Source: Verminephrobacter eiseniae EF01-2
GTDB lineage: Bacteria > Pseudomonadota > Gammaproteobacteria > Burkholderiales > Burkholderiaceae_C
Reading direction: 5' to 3'
Assembly: GCF_000015565.1 (NCBI RefSeq)
Contig: NC_008786.1
Location: 558,001 to 622,000 of the forward strand
DNA: 64,000 nt
How positions within the stretch are numbered: the stretch's first letter is position 1; each line of letters opens with the position of its first letter. A program made the position numbers and the translations under genes. The notes beneath the pieces are model-generated. The model was not told the DNA's origin. It was given only the letters and a program-made list of their open reading frames with translations, and made no database searches. Below are positions 1-8,313 of the stretch, in pieces.

Positions 1-654
1 CAGGCGCTGCACATGCGCGTGCTGGTTGTGCGACAGCGTGATGCCCGTGGCATCGACGCCGTAATGCTCGGCCGCCCACAGCAACAGGCCGCCCCAGCCC
101 GCGCCAATGTCCAGAAAGCGTTCGCCGGCGCGCAGGCGCAGCTTGCGGCAGATATGGTCGAGCTTGGCCTCCTGCGCCTGTGCCAGGGCCATGTCCGGCG
201 TGCGGAAATAGGCGCAGGAGTAGACGCGGCGAGGGTCCAGCCACAGCGCGTAGAAGTCGTCGGACAGGTCGTAGTGAAACTGCACCTGGCGCGCGTCACG
301 CGCCATGGCGTGCGCCAGTGTGCGCGTCGCCAGCGCCCGCACCCGGGTCCAGGCCAGCAGGCGTTGCCACCAGCGCTGGGGCCAGTCGCGGGCCGGGTCG
401 CGGGTGAGCAGGCCGGCGGCGGCGGCCATCAGGTCGCGCATGCCGCCCTCCAGCGCCACCCGTCCTTCGACGATGGCTGCACCCACGTTGCCCAGTTCGC
501 CGGTGGCCAGCGCCACCAGGGCCATGCGATCGTGAAAGCGCAGCGTGACCGCCGGATCGGGCGCGCCCAGTTGCTGGCCCGCAGGCAACTGCAGCGCAAT
601 GGGCACCGGCAACGTTGCCAGCCGCCCCTCCAAGGTGTGCAGCAAGTGCTTCAT
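1..654 (-). CDS. cfa: Cyclopropane-fatty-acyl-phospholipid synthase, N-terminal part
   Basis: SAM-dependent methyltransferase that adds a methylene bridge across unsaturated phospholipid acyl chains in the membrane. The 218 visible codons start at ATG 654-652 and run off the left edge in frame. The segment FHYDLSDDFYALWLD (residues 126-140), typical of the lipid-binding part of the family, is followed by YSCAYF (145-150) and the SAM motif LDIGAGWGGL (181-190). About half of a usual ~400-residue enzyme is present, and the C-terminal part lies outside the window. It is transcribed divergently from the marR cluster, with about 220 bp between. The family call is firm; the rest of the gene cannot be judged. 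Confidence 0.9.
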   Translation of the reverse strand, partial: MKHLLHTLEGRLATLPVPIALQLPAGQQLGAPDPAVTLRFHDRMALVALATGELGNVGAAIVEGRVALEGGMRDLMAAAAGLLTRDPARDWPQRWWQRLLAWTRVRALATRTLAHAMARDARQVQFHYDLSDDFYALWLDPRRVYSCAYFRTPDMALAQAQEAKLDHICRKLRLRAGERFLDIGAGWGGLLLWAAEHYGVDATGITLSHNQHAHVQRL

Positions 655-711
655 GTCAACATTCTGTCACTTCCACTTGGCGTCGACACGGGAAGACCCG
701 ATTAACCCTGA

Positions 712-739
712 TTGACAGGGTTTCGTTTAAATCTAAACT
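712..739 (+). promoter_or_regulatory. Candidate promoter and MarR operator upstream of the acyl-CoA cluster
   Basis: TTGACA at 712-717 and TAAACT at 734-739 are spaced by 16 bp, a plausible sigma-70 promoter reading toward marR. An imperfect dyad, GTTTAAATCTAAAC (725-738), covers the spacer end and most of the -10 box. MarR proteins usually bind such dyads over the promoter, so autoregulation by the downstream MarR protein is inferred. The gap to the ATG at 877 leaves a leader of about 130 nt. Confidence 0.5.
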
Positions 740-876
740 AATTCGCCACGGACATCATTGGCACCAACGGCAGGTCGGGGGCTCCTGGCGCGCTTTCATC
801 TTGCAGAAAACAGGTGATGGTGCAAGCAAACAAAGCGCATGTAGCTATCGACAACAAAGCAAACCAGGGATGAGCC

Positions 877-1368
877 ATGGATCTGGAAGCCCGCCTGCAC
901 GACGCAGCCCCCAGCGCGCACCCCGAAGCGCTGCGCCTGTGGCTGCGCATGCTCACCTGCACGCAACTGATAGAAAAGCAGGTGCGCAGCCAGTTGCGCA
1001 CGCAGTTCGACACCACGCTGCCGCGCTTTGACCTGATGGCGCAGCTCGAACGTGTGCCCGATGGCATGAAGATGAAAGATCTCTCGCGCCGCATGATGGT
1101 CACCAACGGCAACATCACCGGCATCACCGACCAACTCGTGGCCGAAGGGCTGGTCGAGCGCCTGGACGTGCAGGGCGATCGCCGCGCCTGGTTCGTGCGC
1201 CTGACGCCCCGGGGCCGCCGACAGTTCATGGTCATGGCGCGCCAGCATGAGCAATGGATCGTGCAAGCCTTCGCCGCGCTGGGCGAGCACGACATCGCCA
1301 CCTTGCACCGGCTGCTCGGCAAGGTCAAGGAACACTGTCAAAACCCCAGTCCGGAGAGCAGCGAATGA
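877..1368 (+). CDS. MarR-family transcriptional regulator
   Basis: Winged-helix repressor of 163 residues, the usual MarR length. The helix-turn-helix lies around residues 66-92, and the wing carries the family-typical DRR (101-103) before the beta turn. MarR proteins next to acyl-CoA or aromatic genes commonly sense a CoA thioester or aromatic acid. The stop codon overlaps the next ATG (ATGA at 1365-1368), so it is cotranscribed with the hydratase-family gene. The gene is preceded by the candidate promoter/operator at 712-739. The ligand is unknown. Confidence 0.88.
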   Translation: MDLEARLHDAAPSAHPEALRLWLRMLTCTQLIEKQVRSQLRTQFDTTLPRFDLMAQLERVPDGMKMKDLSRRMMVTNGNITGITDQLVAEGLVERLDVQGDRRAWFVRLTPRGRRQFMVMARQHEQWIVQAFAALGEHDIATLHRLLGKVKEHCQNPSPESSE

Positions 1369-2219
1369 AGCATTACATAGCGGCCAGCAACCCCATGCGC
1401 CCGCAGTTCAACCCCCAGGCCGGCTACGCGGCCCGGCATTTTGCCTGGCACTTCGACGCCGGCGTGGGCACCATCACACTCGACCGGCCCGAGCGCAAGA
1501 ACCCGCTCACGTTCCAAAGCTATGCGGAGCTGCGCGACTTCTTTGGCGCGCTGCGCCAAGCCACCGACGTGAAGGCCGTCGTGCTCACCGGCGCCGGCGG
1601 CAACTTTTGCTCAGGGGGCGACGTGCATGAAATCATCGGCCCGCTGACCCGGATGAGCATGCCCGAGTTGCTGGAGTTCACGCGCATGACCGGCGAACTG
1701 ATCAAAGCCCTGCGCGCCTGCCCGCAGCCGGTGCTGGGCGCGATCGACGGCATCTGCGCCGGCGCCGGCGCAATGCTGGCGCTGGCCTGCGACCTGCGCT
1801 ACGGCAGCGCAGCCACCCAAACCGCTTTTTTGTTCACCCGCGTGGGCCTGGCCGGCGCCGACATGGGCGCCTGCGCGCTGCTGCCGCGCATGATAGGCCA
1901 GGGCCGCGCCAGCGAACTGCTGTTCACTGGCCGCGCGATGACGGCGCAAGAGGGCCTGGCCTGGGGCTTTTTCAACCAGCTCTACGACAGCGCCGAACTG
2001 CTGGCCCGCGTGCAGGCCACGGCCCGCCAACTGGCCGAGGGCCCCGGCTTCGCCCATGGCATGACCAAGACCATGCTGGGCCAAGAATGGAGCATGGGGC
2101 TGGAGCAAGCCATCGAAGCCGAGGCGCAAGCGCAGGCCATCTGCATGCAGACCGAAGACTTCCGCCGCGCCTACACCGCCTTTGCCGCCCGGCAAAAGCC
2201 CGTGTTCCAGGGAGATTGA
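1365..2219 (+). CDS. Enoyl-CoA hydratase/isomerase family protein
   Basis: Crotonase-fold protein of 284 residues. The start at 1365 is chosen because it overlaps the marR stop and is preceded by GGAGAGCAG; a longer in-frame ORF begins at 1254 inside marR. FCSGGD (81-86) and CAGAGA (131-136) form the usual CoA-binding and oxyanion region. By manual alignment with rat crotonase, both catalytic glutamates are absent (Met137 and Val160 in their places), so plain hydratase activity is doubtful and a hydrolase, isomerase or ring-modifying role is possible. The gene order marR / crotonase / acyl-CoA dehydrogenase / ligase / Rid resembles 2-aminobenzoyl-CoA or salicylyl-CoA clusters of related bacteria. 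Confidence 0.85.
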   Translation: MKHYIAASNPMRPQFNPQAGYAARHFAWHFDAGVGTITLDRPERKNPLTFQSYAELRDFFGALRQATDVKAVVLTGAGGNFCSGGDVHEIIGPLTRMSMPELLEFTRMTGELIKALRACPQPVLGAIDGICAGAGAMLALACDLRYGSAATQTAFLFTRVGLAGADMGACALLPRMIGQGRASELLFTGRAMTAQEGLAWGFFNQLYDSAELLARVQATARQLAEGPGFAHGMTKTMLGQEWSMGLEQAIEAEAQAQAICMQTEDFRRAYTAFAARQKPVFQGD

Positions 2220-2222
2220 GCG

Positions 2223-3458
2223 ATGCATGTCGCCACCCCGCCCGCCCCCTGTCCGCCCCCCACAGCGCACTTGGCCCTGCCTTTTTTTGACGCCGCGCAT
2301 CGCACATTGGCCCTGGGCCTGCTGCCTTGGGCCGCCGCCCAGCAGGTCGATGAAACCGACGACCGCGCCGCCTGCCGCGACTGGGTTCGGCGCCTGGGCG
2401 CTGGCGGTTGGCTGCGCTACTGCGTGCCGGCCGCGCATGGCGGCGCCCTGCCGGCGCTGGACTCGCGCGCGCTGGTGCTGCTGCGCGAAACCCTGGCCTA
2501 CCACTCGCCGCTGGCCGACTTTGCCTGCGCCATGCAGGGCCTGGGCAGTGGCGCGATCACGCTGGCAGGCAACCCCGCGCAGCAGGCGCGTTACCTGCCA
2601 GGGGTGGCCAGCGGCAGGCTGATCGCCGCCTTTGCGCTGAGCGAGCCTGAGGCCGGATCGGATGTGGCGGCCATGCAGACCATGGCCCGCAGCGCAGAGG
2701 AAACCAACCCCGGTGACCGCCCCGACAGTTATTCGCTGGCGGGCAGCAAGACCTGGATCAGCAATGGCGGCCTGGCCGACTTCTACTGCGTGTTTGCCAA
2801 GACCGACCCGACCGCAGGCACGCGCGGCATCAGCGCCTTCATCGTCGACGCCGATACGCCGGGGCTGGATGCCACGCAGCATCTGCATGTGATGGCACCG
2901 CACCCGCTGGCCACGCTGCGCTTTGCCGACTGCCGCTTGCCAGCCAGCGCGCTACTGGGCCCGCTGCACGGCGGCTTCAAACTGGCGCTGCGCACGCTGG
3001 ACATCTTCCGCGCATCCGTGGCCGCCGCCGCGCTGGGCATGGCCCGGCGCGCATTGGCCGAGGCGGTGCAACACGCGCGCCAGCGCCGCATGTTCGGCCA
3101 GACGCTGGCCGACTTCCAACTCACGCAGGCCCGGCTGGGCGAAATGGCCGCACTGGTGGACAGCGCCGCGCTGCTGACCTACCGCGCTGCATGGCTGCGC
3201 GATGAAGGCGAAAAGCACCAACGCAGCGTGGCCGCTGAACTCCGGGAGCGCAGCGTAGCCGCCGCGATGGCCAAAATGACCGCCACCGAAAACGCCCAGC
3301 GCGTGATCGACATGGCGCTGCAACTGCATGGCGGGCGCGGCGTGGAGCGGGGCAGCAAGGTCGAAGCGCTGTACCGTGACATCCGTGCATTGCGCATCTA
3401 CGAGGGGGCCACCGAAGTGCAGCAATTGATCATCGGCAAGGCCGTTTTGCAGCCATAG
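2223..3458 (+). CDS. Acyl-CoA dehydrogenase family protein
   Basis: FAD-dependent dehydrogenase of 411 residues. Visible signatures are [10 protein letters not shown] (about 138-147), KTWISNGG, the C-terminal helix region LQLHGGRGV, and YEGATEVQ, whose Glu394 is at the position used as catalytic base in short-chain acyl-CoA dehydrogenases. It starts 3 bp after the crotonase gene, so the pair is an operon. In aromatic CoA clusters such an enzyme oxidises a ring-opened or alicyclic CoA intermediate. The substrate is not determined from sequence. Confidence 0.9.
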   Translation: MHVATPPAPCPPPTAHLALPFFDAAHRTLALGLLPWAAAQQVDETDDRAACRDWVRRLGAGGWLRYCVPAAHGGALPALDSRALVLLRETLAYHSPLADFACAMQGLGSGAITLAGNPAQQARYLPGVASGRLIAAFALSEPEAGSDVAAMQTMARSAEETNPGDRPDSYSLAGSKTWISNGGLADFYCVFAKTDPTAGTRGISAFIVDADTPGLDATQHLHVMAPHPLATLRFADCRLPASALLGPLHGGFKLALRTLDIFRASVAAAALGMARRALAEAVQHARQRRMFGQTLADFQLTQARLGEMAALVDSAALLTYRAAWLRDEGEKHQRSVAAELRERSVAAAMAKMTATENAQRVIDMALQLHGGRGVERGSKVEALYRDIRALRIYEGATEVQQLIIGKAVLQP

Positions 3459-3465
3459 ACCCGGC

Positions 3466-3792
3466 ATGAACGCCCCCTGCGCCCAGCCCGAGCATTGCGT
3501 GCACGACCGGTTGCCGCCGCAGTGGCCCGCGCGGCGCCTTGCGAACGCGGCGAACCCGGTGCCAACCCTTCCCGGGCAGGCCGCCGGGCGCGCCGGCCAC
3601 AGCGACCGGCCCCTGATCAAAGCCCTGCGCGTACCGCGCCCGGGCCACACCGGCGCCGCCGCCATGGCCCGGGCCTTGCCAGAGCATCTGAGAACCGGCG
3701 CCGCCCCCTGCCACACCCCGCGCGTGGTGCCATTCGTCAGCACGCTGCCCCGCACCGAAACCGGCAAACTCCAGCGCTGCGCGCCGCACCCG
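3466..3792 (+). pseudogene. Benzoate-CoA-ligase-like gene with internal deletion
   Basis: The frame opening at 3466 begins MNAPCAQPEHCVHDRLPPQW, matching the start of benzoate/2-aminobenzoate-CoA ligases (HDRLPP..QWP). After about 40 residues it jumps to sequence matching the ligase C-terminus: a diverged LIKALRVPRPGHTG (compare GLIKPKAFVVLRPGHTG) and then PRVVPFVSTLPRTETGKLQR, which carries the TGK..R segment with the catalytic lysine. A normal ligase is over 500 residues; here about 100 remain, so adenylation is lost. The same frame runs on to a stop at 3837, overlapping the Rid gene start. Assignment is by remembered family motifs. Confidence 0.75.
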
Positions 3793-3833
3793 TTGACCCA
3801 CAATCCCGATCCCTCCAAGCCTGCTGCTACACC

Positions 3834-4226
3834 ATGAATATCCTGCAACCACCCGGCTGGGTTTCCCCCAAGGGCTACGCCAACGGCGTGGCCGCACGCG
3901 GCACGATGATCTTCACCGGCGGCCAGATCGGCTGGAACGCGCAGCAGCAGTTCGAGAGCGATGACTTCATCGCCCAAACCCGCCAGACCCTGCTCAACGT
4001 GCGCGCCGTGCTGGCAGCAGGCGGAGCCGGCCCCGAGCACCTGGTGCGACTGACCTGGTATGTGCTCGACCGCAGGGAGTACAACGCCCGCCTGACGGAA
4101 CTGGGCCTGGCCTACCGCGAGGTGCTGGGCCGCAACTTCCCGGCGATGGCCTGCGTGCAGGTGGTAGCGCTGATGCATGAGCGCGCCAAGGTGGAGATCG
4201 AGGCCACGGCGGTGGTGCCCGACTGA
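3834..4226 (+). CDS. Rid-family (RidA/YjgF-like) protein
   Basis: A 130-residue protein with the Rid layout: YANGVAARGTMIFTGGQIG near the N-terminus, then the QTRQTLLNVRAVLAAGGA helix, and FPAMACVQVV near the end. The start at 3834 (MNILQPPGW) was chosen over a longer frame that runs back through the pseudogene. Archetypal RidA imine deaminases have an arginine in the FPARS/T segment; here the position is methionine (FPAMA), so it probably belongs to a non-RidA Rid subgroup. A glutamate is retained in VEIEATAVV. Rid proteins recur in aminobenzoyl-CoA clusters. Confidence 0.85.
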   Translation: MNILQPPGWVSPKGYANGVAARGTMIFTGGQIGWNAQQQFESDDFIAQTRQTLLNVRAVLAAGGAGPEHLVRLTWYVLDRREYNARLTELGLAYREVLGRNFPAMACVQVVALMHERAKVEIEATAVVPD

Positions 4227-4616
4227 CCGTCCTGGCCTCCCGAAACGCGGCCCGACGATCGGGCCAAAGCCTGTCAATCACGCAACGCCGCCCCATGCAT
4301 GGCGCCGATGTGGCCTCGGCCTCCTTGAAAACCGTTCTTGCTTGAGGTGGCGCAAAACGGTGGTCTGCGTGAAGCCCACGCCAGCCCTTGGCGTGCTTTG
4401 TTTTCCGTTTTCGACCCCACCGGCTTGGGTGTGCAATGGAAAGGCACCCGGCGCAAGCGCTTGTCCGCCGCAGCTTGGCCCGGGACGCCTTTGACGGCGC
4501 GCTGATGCCGCCCCTTGCGGCACATCCCATCCACGACGAGCCGGTCTTCGTCGCCCAAGTGCCATTCGGTCTGACGCATCGCCACTTCTGCGGGCATCGA
4601 TGGGCGCTGGCAGGAC

Positions 4617-4872
4617 CCATGTTTCGTTGATTGCGGGGCTGTGGAACAGACCTTCTTGCCCTCGCGCAAAACCCTTGCGCACAGCCTTGTCCCGGTGTTC
4701 TTCAGGCCCGCCCCCACCACCGGCCTGGCGGACGCTGCGCAGCGTGGTGCGGCCATCGTCGCAGAGCACCCGTGCGCGCATCCAGCCCACCGTGTCGCCC
4801 TGTGCCATTCCCGTCCCTTGGCGTATGCGTTTCAGCAATCGACCGAGTCGACAGGATAAGTAGATACTTCCT
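4617..4872. repeat. Diverged direct repeat, copy 1
   Basis: Runs from CCATGTTTCGTTGATTGCGG to GGATAAGTAGATACTT. It shares with copy 2 the blocks ATGTTTC(G/A)TTGATTGC, GACGCTGCGCAGCGTG, CATCCAGCC, CGCCCTGTGCCA, CCGTCCCTTGGCG and a final AGATACTT/GGATACTT. It contains about 55 bp near its left side that copy 2 lacks. Translated on the minus strand, both copies give related peptides around IRQGTG.AQG, GWM..RV and TLRSV.QA, but I do not recognise a protein. Confidence 0.6.
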
Positions 4873-4896
4873 ACAGCACTAAGTTACAATACGAGA

Positions 4897-5113
4897 CTCA
4901 TGTTTCATTGATTGCCGAACTGCTTCAGACATGCGCCCATGGGCCTGGCAGACGCTGCGCAGCGTGACACGAGCATCGTTGCAGCGCACCCATGCCTTGA
5001 CCGGCACCCGCTCGTGCATCCAGCCAACCTGCCGCCCTGTGCCAGCCCCGTCCCTTGGCGGATGTTTTTCAGTGAACGGTCGAATTGGCAGGATGAACGG
5101 ATACTTTTTGCGC
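4897..5113. repeat. Diverged direct repeat, copy 2
   Basis: Second copy of the 4617-4872 sequence, lying directly upstream of fimT. It starts CTCATGTTTCATTGATTGCC and ends ACGGATACTTTTTGC. Differences from copy 1 are scattered substitutions plus the missing ~55 bp, so the duplication is old. It may contribute the promoter region of the pilus operon. Confidence 0.6.
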
Positions 5114-5146
5114 ATAAAGTTTCAATAAGACACATAAGATACATCC

Positions 5147-5803
5147 ATGATCCATCAATCACCCCGGGCTGGCGCTGCCCACCCAAGCATGCAACGGCTG
5201 CGCGAGCAACTCCCGAAAAGCCGTCTGCGCACCGTGGCGCGAGGCTTCACGCTGACCGAACTCCTGATGACGCTGGCCCTGGCCGCCATCCTGGGCAGTT
5301 TGGCGGCGCCCGCGGTGCGGGACTTCATTGTTCGCAGCAAGCTGACCAATCTCGGCAACGAATTCATCAGCAGCGTTCTGAAAGCCCGTAGCGAGGCCGT
5401 CAATCGCAATACCTGTGTCACCCTGTGCCTGAGCAGTAATGCAGACGCTGACGCACCCGCCTGCGCAAGCACCACGCCAACGACCGATTGGCACAAGGGT
5501 TGGATTCTTTTCCTCAACCCCATCTGCAACAACGACGCCACGGCCCCAGCAGACCCCATCAATATGTTGCTGGCCCGTCCGGCAGCAAACGCGGATTACA
5601 GCTTGCTGGCGCAGAACGGCAAAACAAAAATGATTTTCAATGCGCACGGAGGGCTTGCGAATGCCGATCTGGAACAATTCAATCTGATTTACAAAAGCAG
5701 CGAAGATCCACTGACAAAAAAATTCGCCTTCAATATTTGCATGAATGGTCTGGGGCGTACCCGCATGATTCCCCCCAATAAAACATGCACGAATTACCAT
5801 TGA
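5147..5803 (+). CDS. fimT: GspH/FimT-family minor pseudopilin
   Basis: Type IV pilus minor pilin. The class III leader ends ARG at residue 33 and is followed by FTLTELLMTLALAAILG, with Glu at +5 and one hydrophobic helix; PilD would cleave and methylate after Gly33. From the first ATG the leader is 33 residues, long for this class; the in-frame ATG at 5189 gives a more typical 19. The globular domain has several cysteines. It is first gene of a six-gene minor-pilin operon and its stop overlaps pilV (TGATG). FimT-type pilins prime pilus assembly, and some bind DNA. Confidence 0.85.
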   Translation: MIHQSPRAGAAHPSMQRLREQLPKSRLRTVARGFTLTELLMTLALAAILGSLAAPAVRDFIVRSKLTNLGNEFISSVLKARSEAVNRNTCVTLCLSSNADADAPACASTTPTTDWHKGWILFLNPICNNDATAPADPINMLLARPAANADYSLLAQNGKTKMIFNAHGGLANADLEQFNLIYKSSEDPLTKKFAFNICMNGLGRTRMIPPNKTCTNYH

Positions 5804-6462
5804 TGGCATTTTTCATGAATCATTCAAAACGAAAATCCACCGCCCCGCCATCACTGCAATGCGCGCGCGGCGTCACCCTGGTGGAGGTGATGGTGGCCAT
5901 CGTTGTCTTGTCCATCGGCTTGCTGGGTATTGCAGGGCTTCAGGCAGCGACATTGAAGTACAAGATAAACACCTGGGCGCGTTCGTCAGCATCGACCTTG
6001 CTCTCGGATTTGTCGGAGCGGGTCCGGATCAATCCGGACTCCGCAGGAAAGCGTTTTGCCGAGACAGGGGCGGATATCGCATCAAAGTACGTCATCGGCG
6101 ACGCCTGGGCAGCCCAACAATTGGCCGCGCTGGACCCCATAACGCCGAACTGTGAAACGGAACCCTGTACGCCTTTACAGCGTGCCACCCATGATTTGCA
6201 GGCCTGGCGGCAACGGGTCCGCAATAGCCTGCCGCAAGGTGCCGCCCTGATTTCAGGCAATCGAAAGAACGGGCTGACTGTCACCATGATGTGGTTTGAC
6301 AATGAACTAGTGGAGCCGGCCACTGACGGTGGTCCGCAGGCTTTGGTTGCCACACCTGTCTGCTCCGGTAGTGAAACAGGAATGGCCCAGCAAACTTGCT
6401 GCCCGCCGGAGGCCGCTGCCCCTGCCGGGGTTCGCTGCGCCCGATTTTCTTTTATCCCGTAA
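5803..6462 (+). CDS. pilV: Type IV pilus modification protein PilV
   Basis: Minor pilin with leader ending ARG, then VTLVEVMVAIVVLSIGLLGIAGLQ (quoted in part: Glu at +5, PilV-typical GLLGIAGLQ helix end). The start at 5803 overlaps the fimT stop; ATGs at 5785 and 5815 are alternatives and none has a strong ribosome site, which suggests translational coupling. The body contains CETEPC and a CC pair near the C-terminus. PilV joins the PilE/W/X/Y1 tip complex that starts pilus assembly in the inner membrane. Confidence 0.85.
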   Translation: MAFFMNHSKRKSTAPPSLQCARGVTLVEVMVAIVVLSIGLLGIAGLQAATLKYKINTWARSSASTLLSDLSERVRINPDSAGKRFAETGADIASKYVIGDAWAAQQLAALDPITPNCETEPCTPLQRATHDLQAWRQRVRNSLPQGAALISGNRKNGLTVTMMWFDNELVEPATDGGPQALVATPVCSGSETGMAQQTCCPPEAAAPAGVRCARFSFIP

Positions 6463-6467
6463 GCACC

Positions 6468-7529
6468 ATGTTCAAATCGATCCGAGCGCAACAGGGCCTG
6501 AGCCTCGTCGAATTGCTGGTGGCAATGACCATCAGCCTGGTCGTCATGATCGCTGCTGCTTATGTATATCTGTCAGCGCGCGAATCACAACGGGCCATCG
6601 ACAGAACCGGCAGCAGCCGTGAAACCGGCGCATTCGTGATGCAAATGCTGGGGCATGAAATCAGGAATGCAGGGTTTTATCCTGCCACGGTGGCGCCGAT
6701 TTTTTCGGACCCCGCCCAACAGGGCATGTACGACACCTATCCCCCGCTGCCATCCGATCCACGGGTAGCGACCGACTGGCAAAACCCCGCCGAGGGCTGG
6801 CCACCCGCAGCGTTCCAAGCCGGTATTTTTGGCTGCGATGGTGGCGAATTCAACGTTACAACCAGCACCTGCCCCACGGTGGATGCGGACGCGGCGGATA
6901 CCTTGGTCATCAACTATTTCACCAGCGACACCAAAACCATGGGAAGCAATGCCGGCCAGCGCTGGGACTGCACTGGCCACGATGTGGCCCCCGGTGAGGC
7001 CGGGGCAGGGGGCGATCCCAGCAACGATGTACGCAAGAAAAACTCGAACGGCAGTCCTCCAACGCAGACGAATGAAGCCATACCCCCGCAACTGCCCGTA
7101 TTTGTGTCGAATCGCTTTACGCTCAGGGATGTCAGAGTCGCCGATCAGTTTCAAGAGATCGGCACCAAGAGCCTGGTGTGCAGCGGAAATGGCAAAAGCC
7201 CCCATGGAGCAACGGATGAAACAGCATACCAATCCATCATCGCAGGACTGGAAGACCTGCAATTTGCTTACGGTATCCACAACGGAACGAGCATGCAGTT
7301 TCATACGGCAACACAAATCGATGGCAATGCCCCGCTCCTTTGGCGAAATGTGACCGTGGTGCGCGTTTGTCTGCTGACGCGCACCCTTGGCGGCAATACG
7401 CGCCTGCCAGGCGCACCGAGCACATACCGCGATTGCAACGGTGCCGAGAAAGACCATCCCGCCGGCGACACCATCACCCGGCATGTTGAAGAATTCGGTT
7501 TGCGCAATAATATGAAACAATATTACTAG
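6468..7529 (+). CDS. pilW: Type IV pilus minor pilin PilW
   Basis: A 353-residue PilW-family protein. The short leader MFKSIRAQQG is cleaved before LSLVELLVAMTISLVVMIAA, with Glu at +5 (residue 15). The large extracytoplasmic domain is typical of PilW and carries scattered cysteines. The start lies 5 bp after the pilV stop; the frame is open further upstream inside pilV, but only this Met places the leader correctly. It follows pilV and precedes pilX, the canonical order. Confidence 0.87.
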   Translation: MFKSIRAQQGLSLVELLVAMTISLVVMIAAAYVYLSARESQRAIDRTGSSRETGAFVMQMLGHEIRNAGFYPATVAPIFSDPAQQGMYDTYPPLPSDPRVATDWQNPAEGWPPAAFQAGIFGCDGGEFNVTTSTCPTVDADAADTLVINYFTSDTKTMGSNAGQRWDCTGHDVAPGEAGAGGDPSNDVRKKNSNGSPPTQTNEAIPPQLPVFVSNRFTLRDVRVADQFQEIGTKSLVCSGNGKSPHGATDETAYQSIIAGLEDLQFAYGIHNGTSMQFHTATQIDGNAPLLWRNVTVVRVCLLTRTLGGNTRLPGAPSTYRDCNGAEKDHPAGDTITRHVEEFGLRNNMKQYY

Positions 7530-7539
7530 GATACGGGCC

Positions 7540-8313
7540 ATGCGATATTTGATGAAACCCGTCCCCAACGCGCACGGTGCAGCAAAAGCGCAAGAGCGCG
7601 GCGTTGCATTGGTGGTCGTCATGCTGTTTCTGATCGCCATTACCGGCATCGGCGTCTGGACCGCCCGACAATCGATGCTGGCCGAAAACATGGCACGCAA
7701 TCAGATGGACCATGAAGTCGCCCGGCAAGCCGCAGAATCGGCACTGCGGGATGCCGAACGGGACATAGACAGCGCTTCGATGGGGGTATTGCAGGAAGGC
7801 GCATCGTGCCGACGCAATGCCTCCGCCGGCATGACATATGGCTTGAACCCTATTGAGTTCACTGCGGATTGCGCGCAGGGTCTTTGTGACACGAATGACA
7901 CCAGCTATGCCAGCAGCAATTGGGATACTGCGAGCTCCAGCAGTTCCAGCAGTTCCAGCAGTTCCAATGTGGAACCCTGGTGGCCAAAGAACAAAGGTGG
8001 GCAGTGGAATGATGATGAGACCAGTAAGCCAGGGCGAAACCCCGTGAACGACAATAACTGTCTCACATTCAAGGGCGCCGTTCCCTTGGGCACATATACC
8101 GGTGTTCCTCCCATCCGTGGCGTGGAGAAACAGCCGGAATACCTGATTGAAGTGTTCATGCGCAAGAATATCCGCATGAATCTCGAAGAGACCAGCGTCA
8201 CCTCCACGGCCGAAAATGCCAACCAGTGGGCACGGATGTACAGAATCACGGCACGGGGTTTCGGGTATTCGCGGAGAACCCAGGTCGTTTTGCAGACAGT
8301 GTTTTTTCCATGA
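7540..8313 (+). CDS. pilX: Type IV pilus assembly protein PilX
   Basis: A 257-residue PilX-family minor pilin. After ERG (residues 19-21) comes VALVVVMLFLIAITGIGVW, the PilX-type helix in which the +5 glutamate of major pilins is replaced by Val. AENMARNQMDHEVARQAAES is the usual following helix. Residues 132-143 are an uninterrupted run of serines encoded by a short repeat (7933-7966). The stop overlaps the pilY1 start (ATGATGA), implying coupled translation. Confidence 0.85.
   Translation: MRYLMKPVPNAHGAAKAQERGVALVVVMLFLIAITGIGVWTARQSMLAENMARNQMDHEVARQAAESALRDAERDIDSASMGVLQEGASCRRNASAGMTYGLNPIEFTADCAQGLCDTNDTSYASSNWDTASSSSSSSSSSSNVEPWWPKNKGGQWNDDETSKPGRNPVNDNNCLTFKGAVPLGTYTGVPPIRGVEKQPEYLIEVFMRKNIRMNLEETSVTSTAENANQWARMYRITARGFGYSRRTQVVLQTVFFP
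7933..7966 (+). repeat. 9-bp tandem repeat encoding a serine run in pilX
   Basis: The unit AGCAGTTCC repeats nearly four times. Because the unit is 9 bp, changes in copy number would lengthen or shorten the serine linker by three residues without shifting the frame. Confidence 0.8.

Larger units (their letters stand above)
4227..5146. other. Intergenic region without a recognisable gene
   Basis: About 920 bp between the Rid gene and the pilus operon. Several frames are open but none resembles a protein family that I know, and coding on either strand is not convincing. Roughly the right half consists of two diverged copies of one sequence (4617-4872 and 4897-5113), described separately. TACAAT-like and other AT-rich boxes near 4860-4890 and 5090-5140 could hold the pilus operon promoter; none is decisive. 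Confidence 0.5.

Noticed and set aside
13..705. Plus-strand 230-codon frame at the left edge
   Set aside because: The minus strand encodes recognisable CFA synthase over the same bases.
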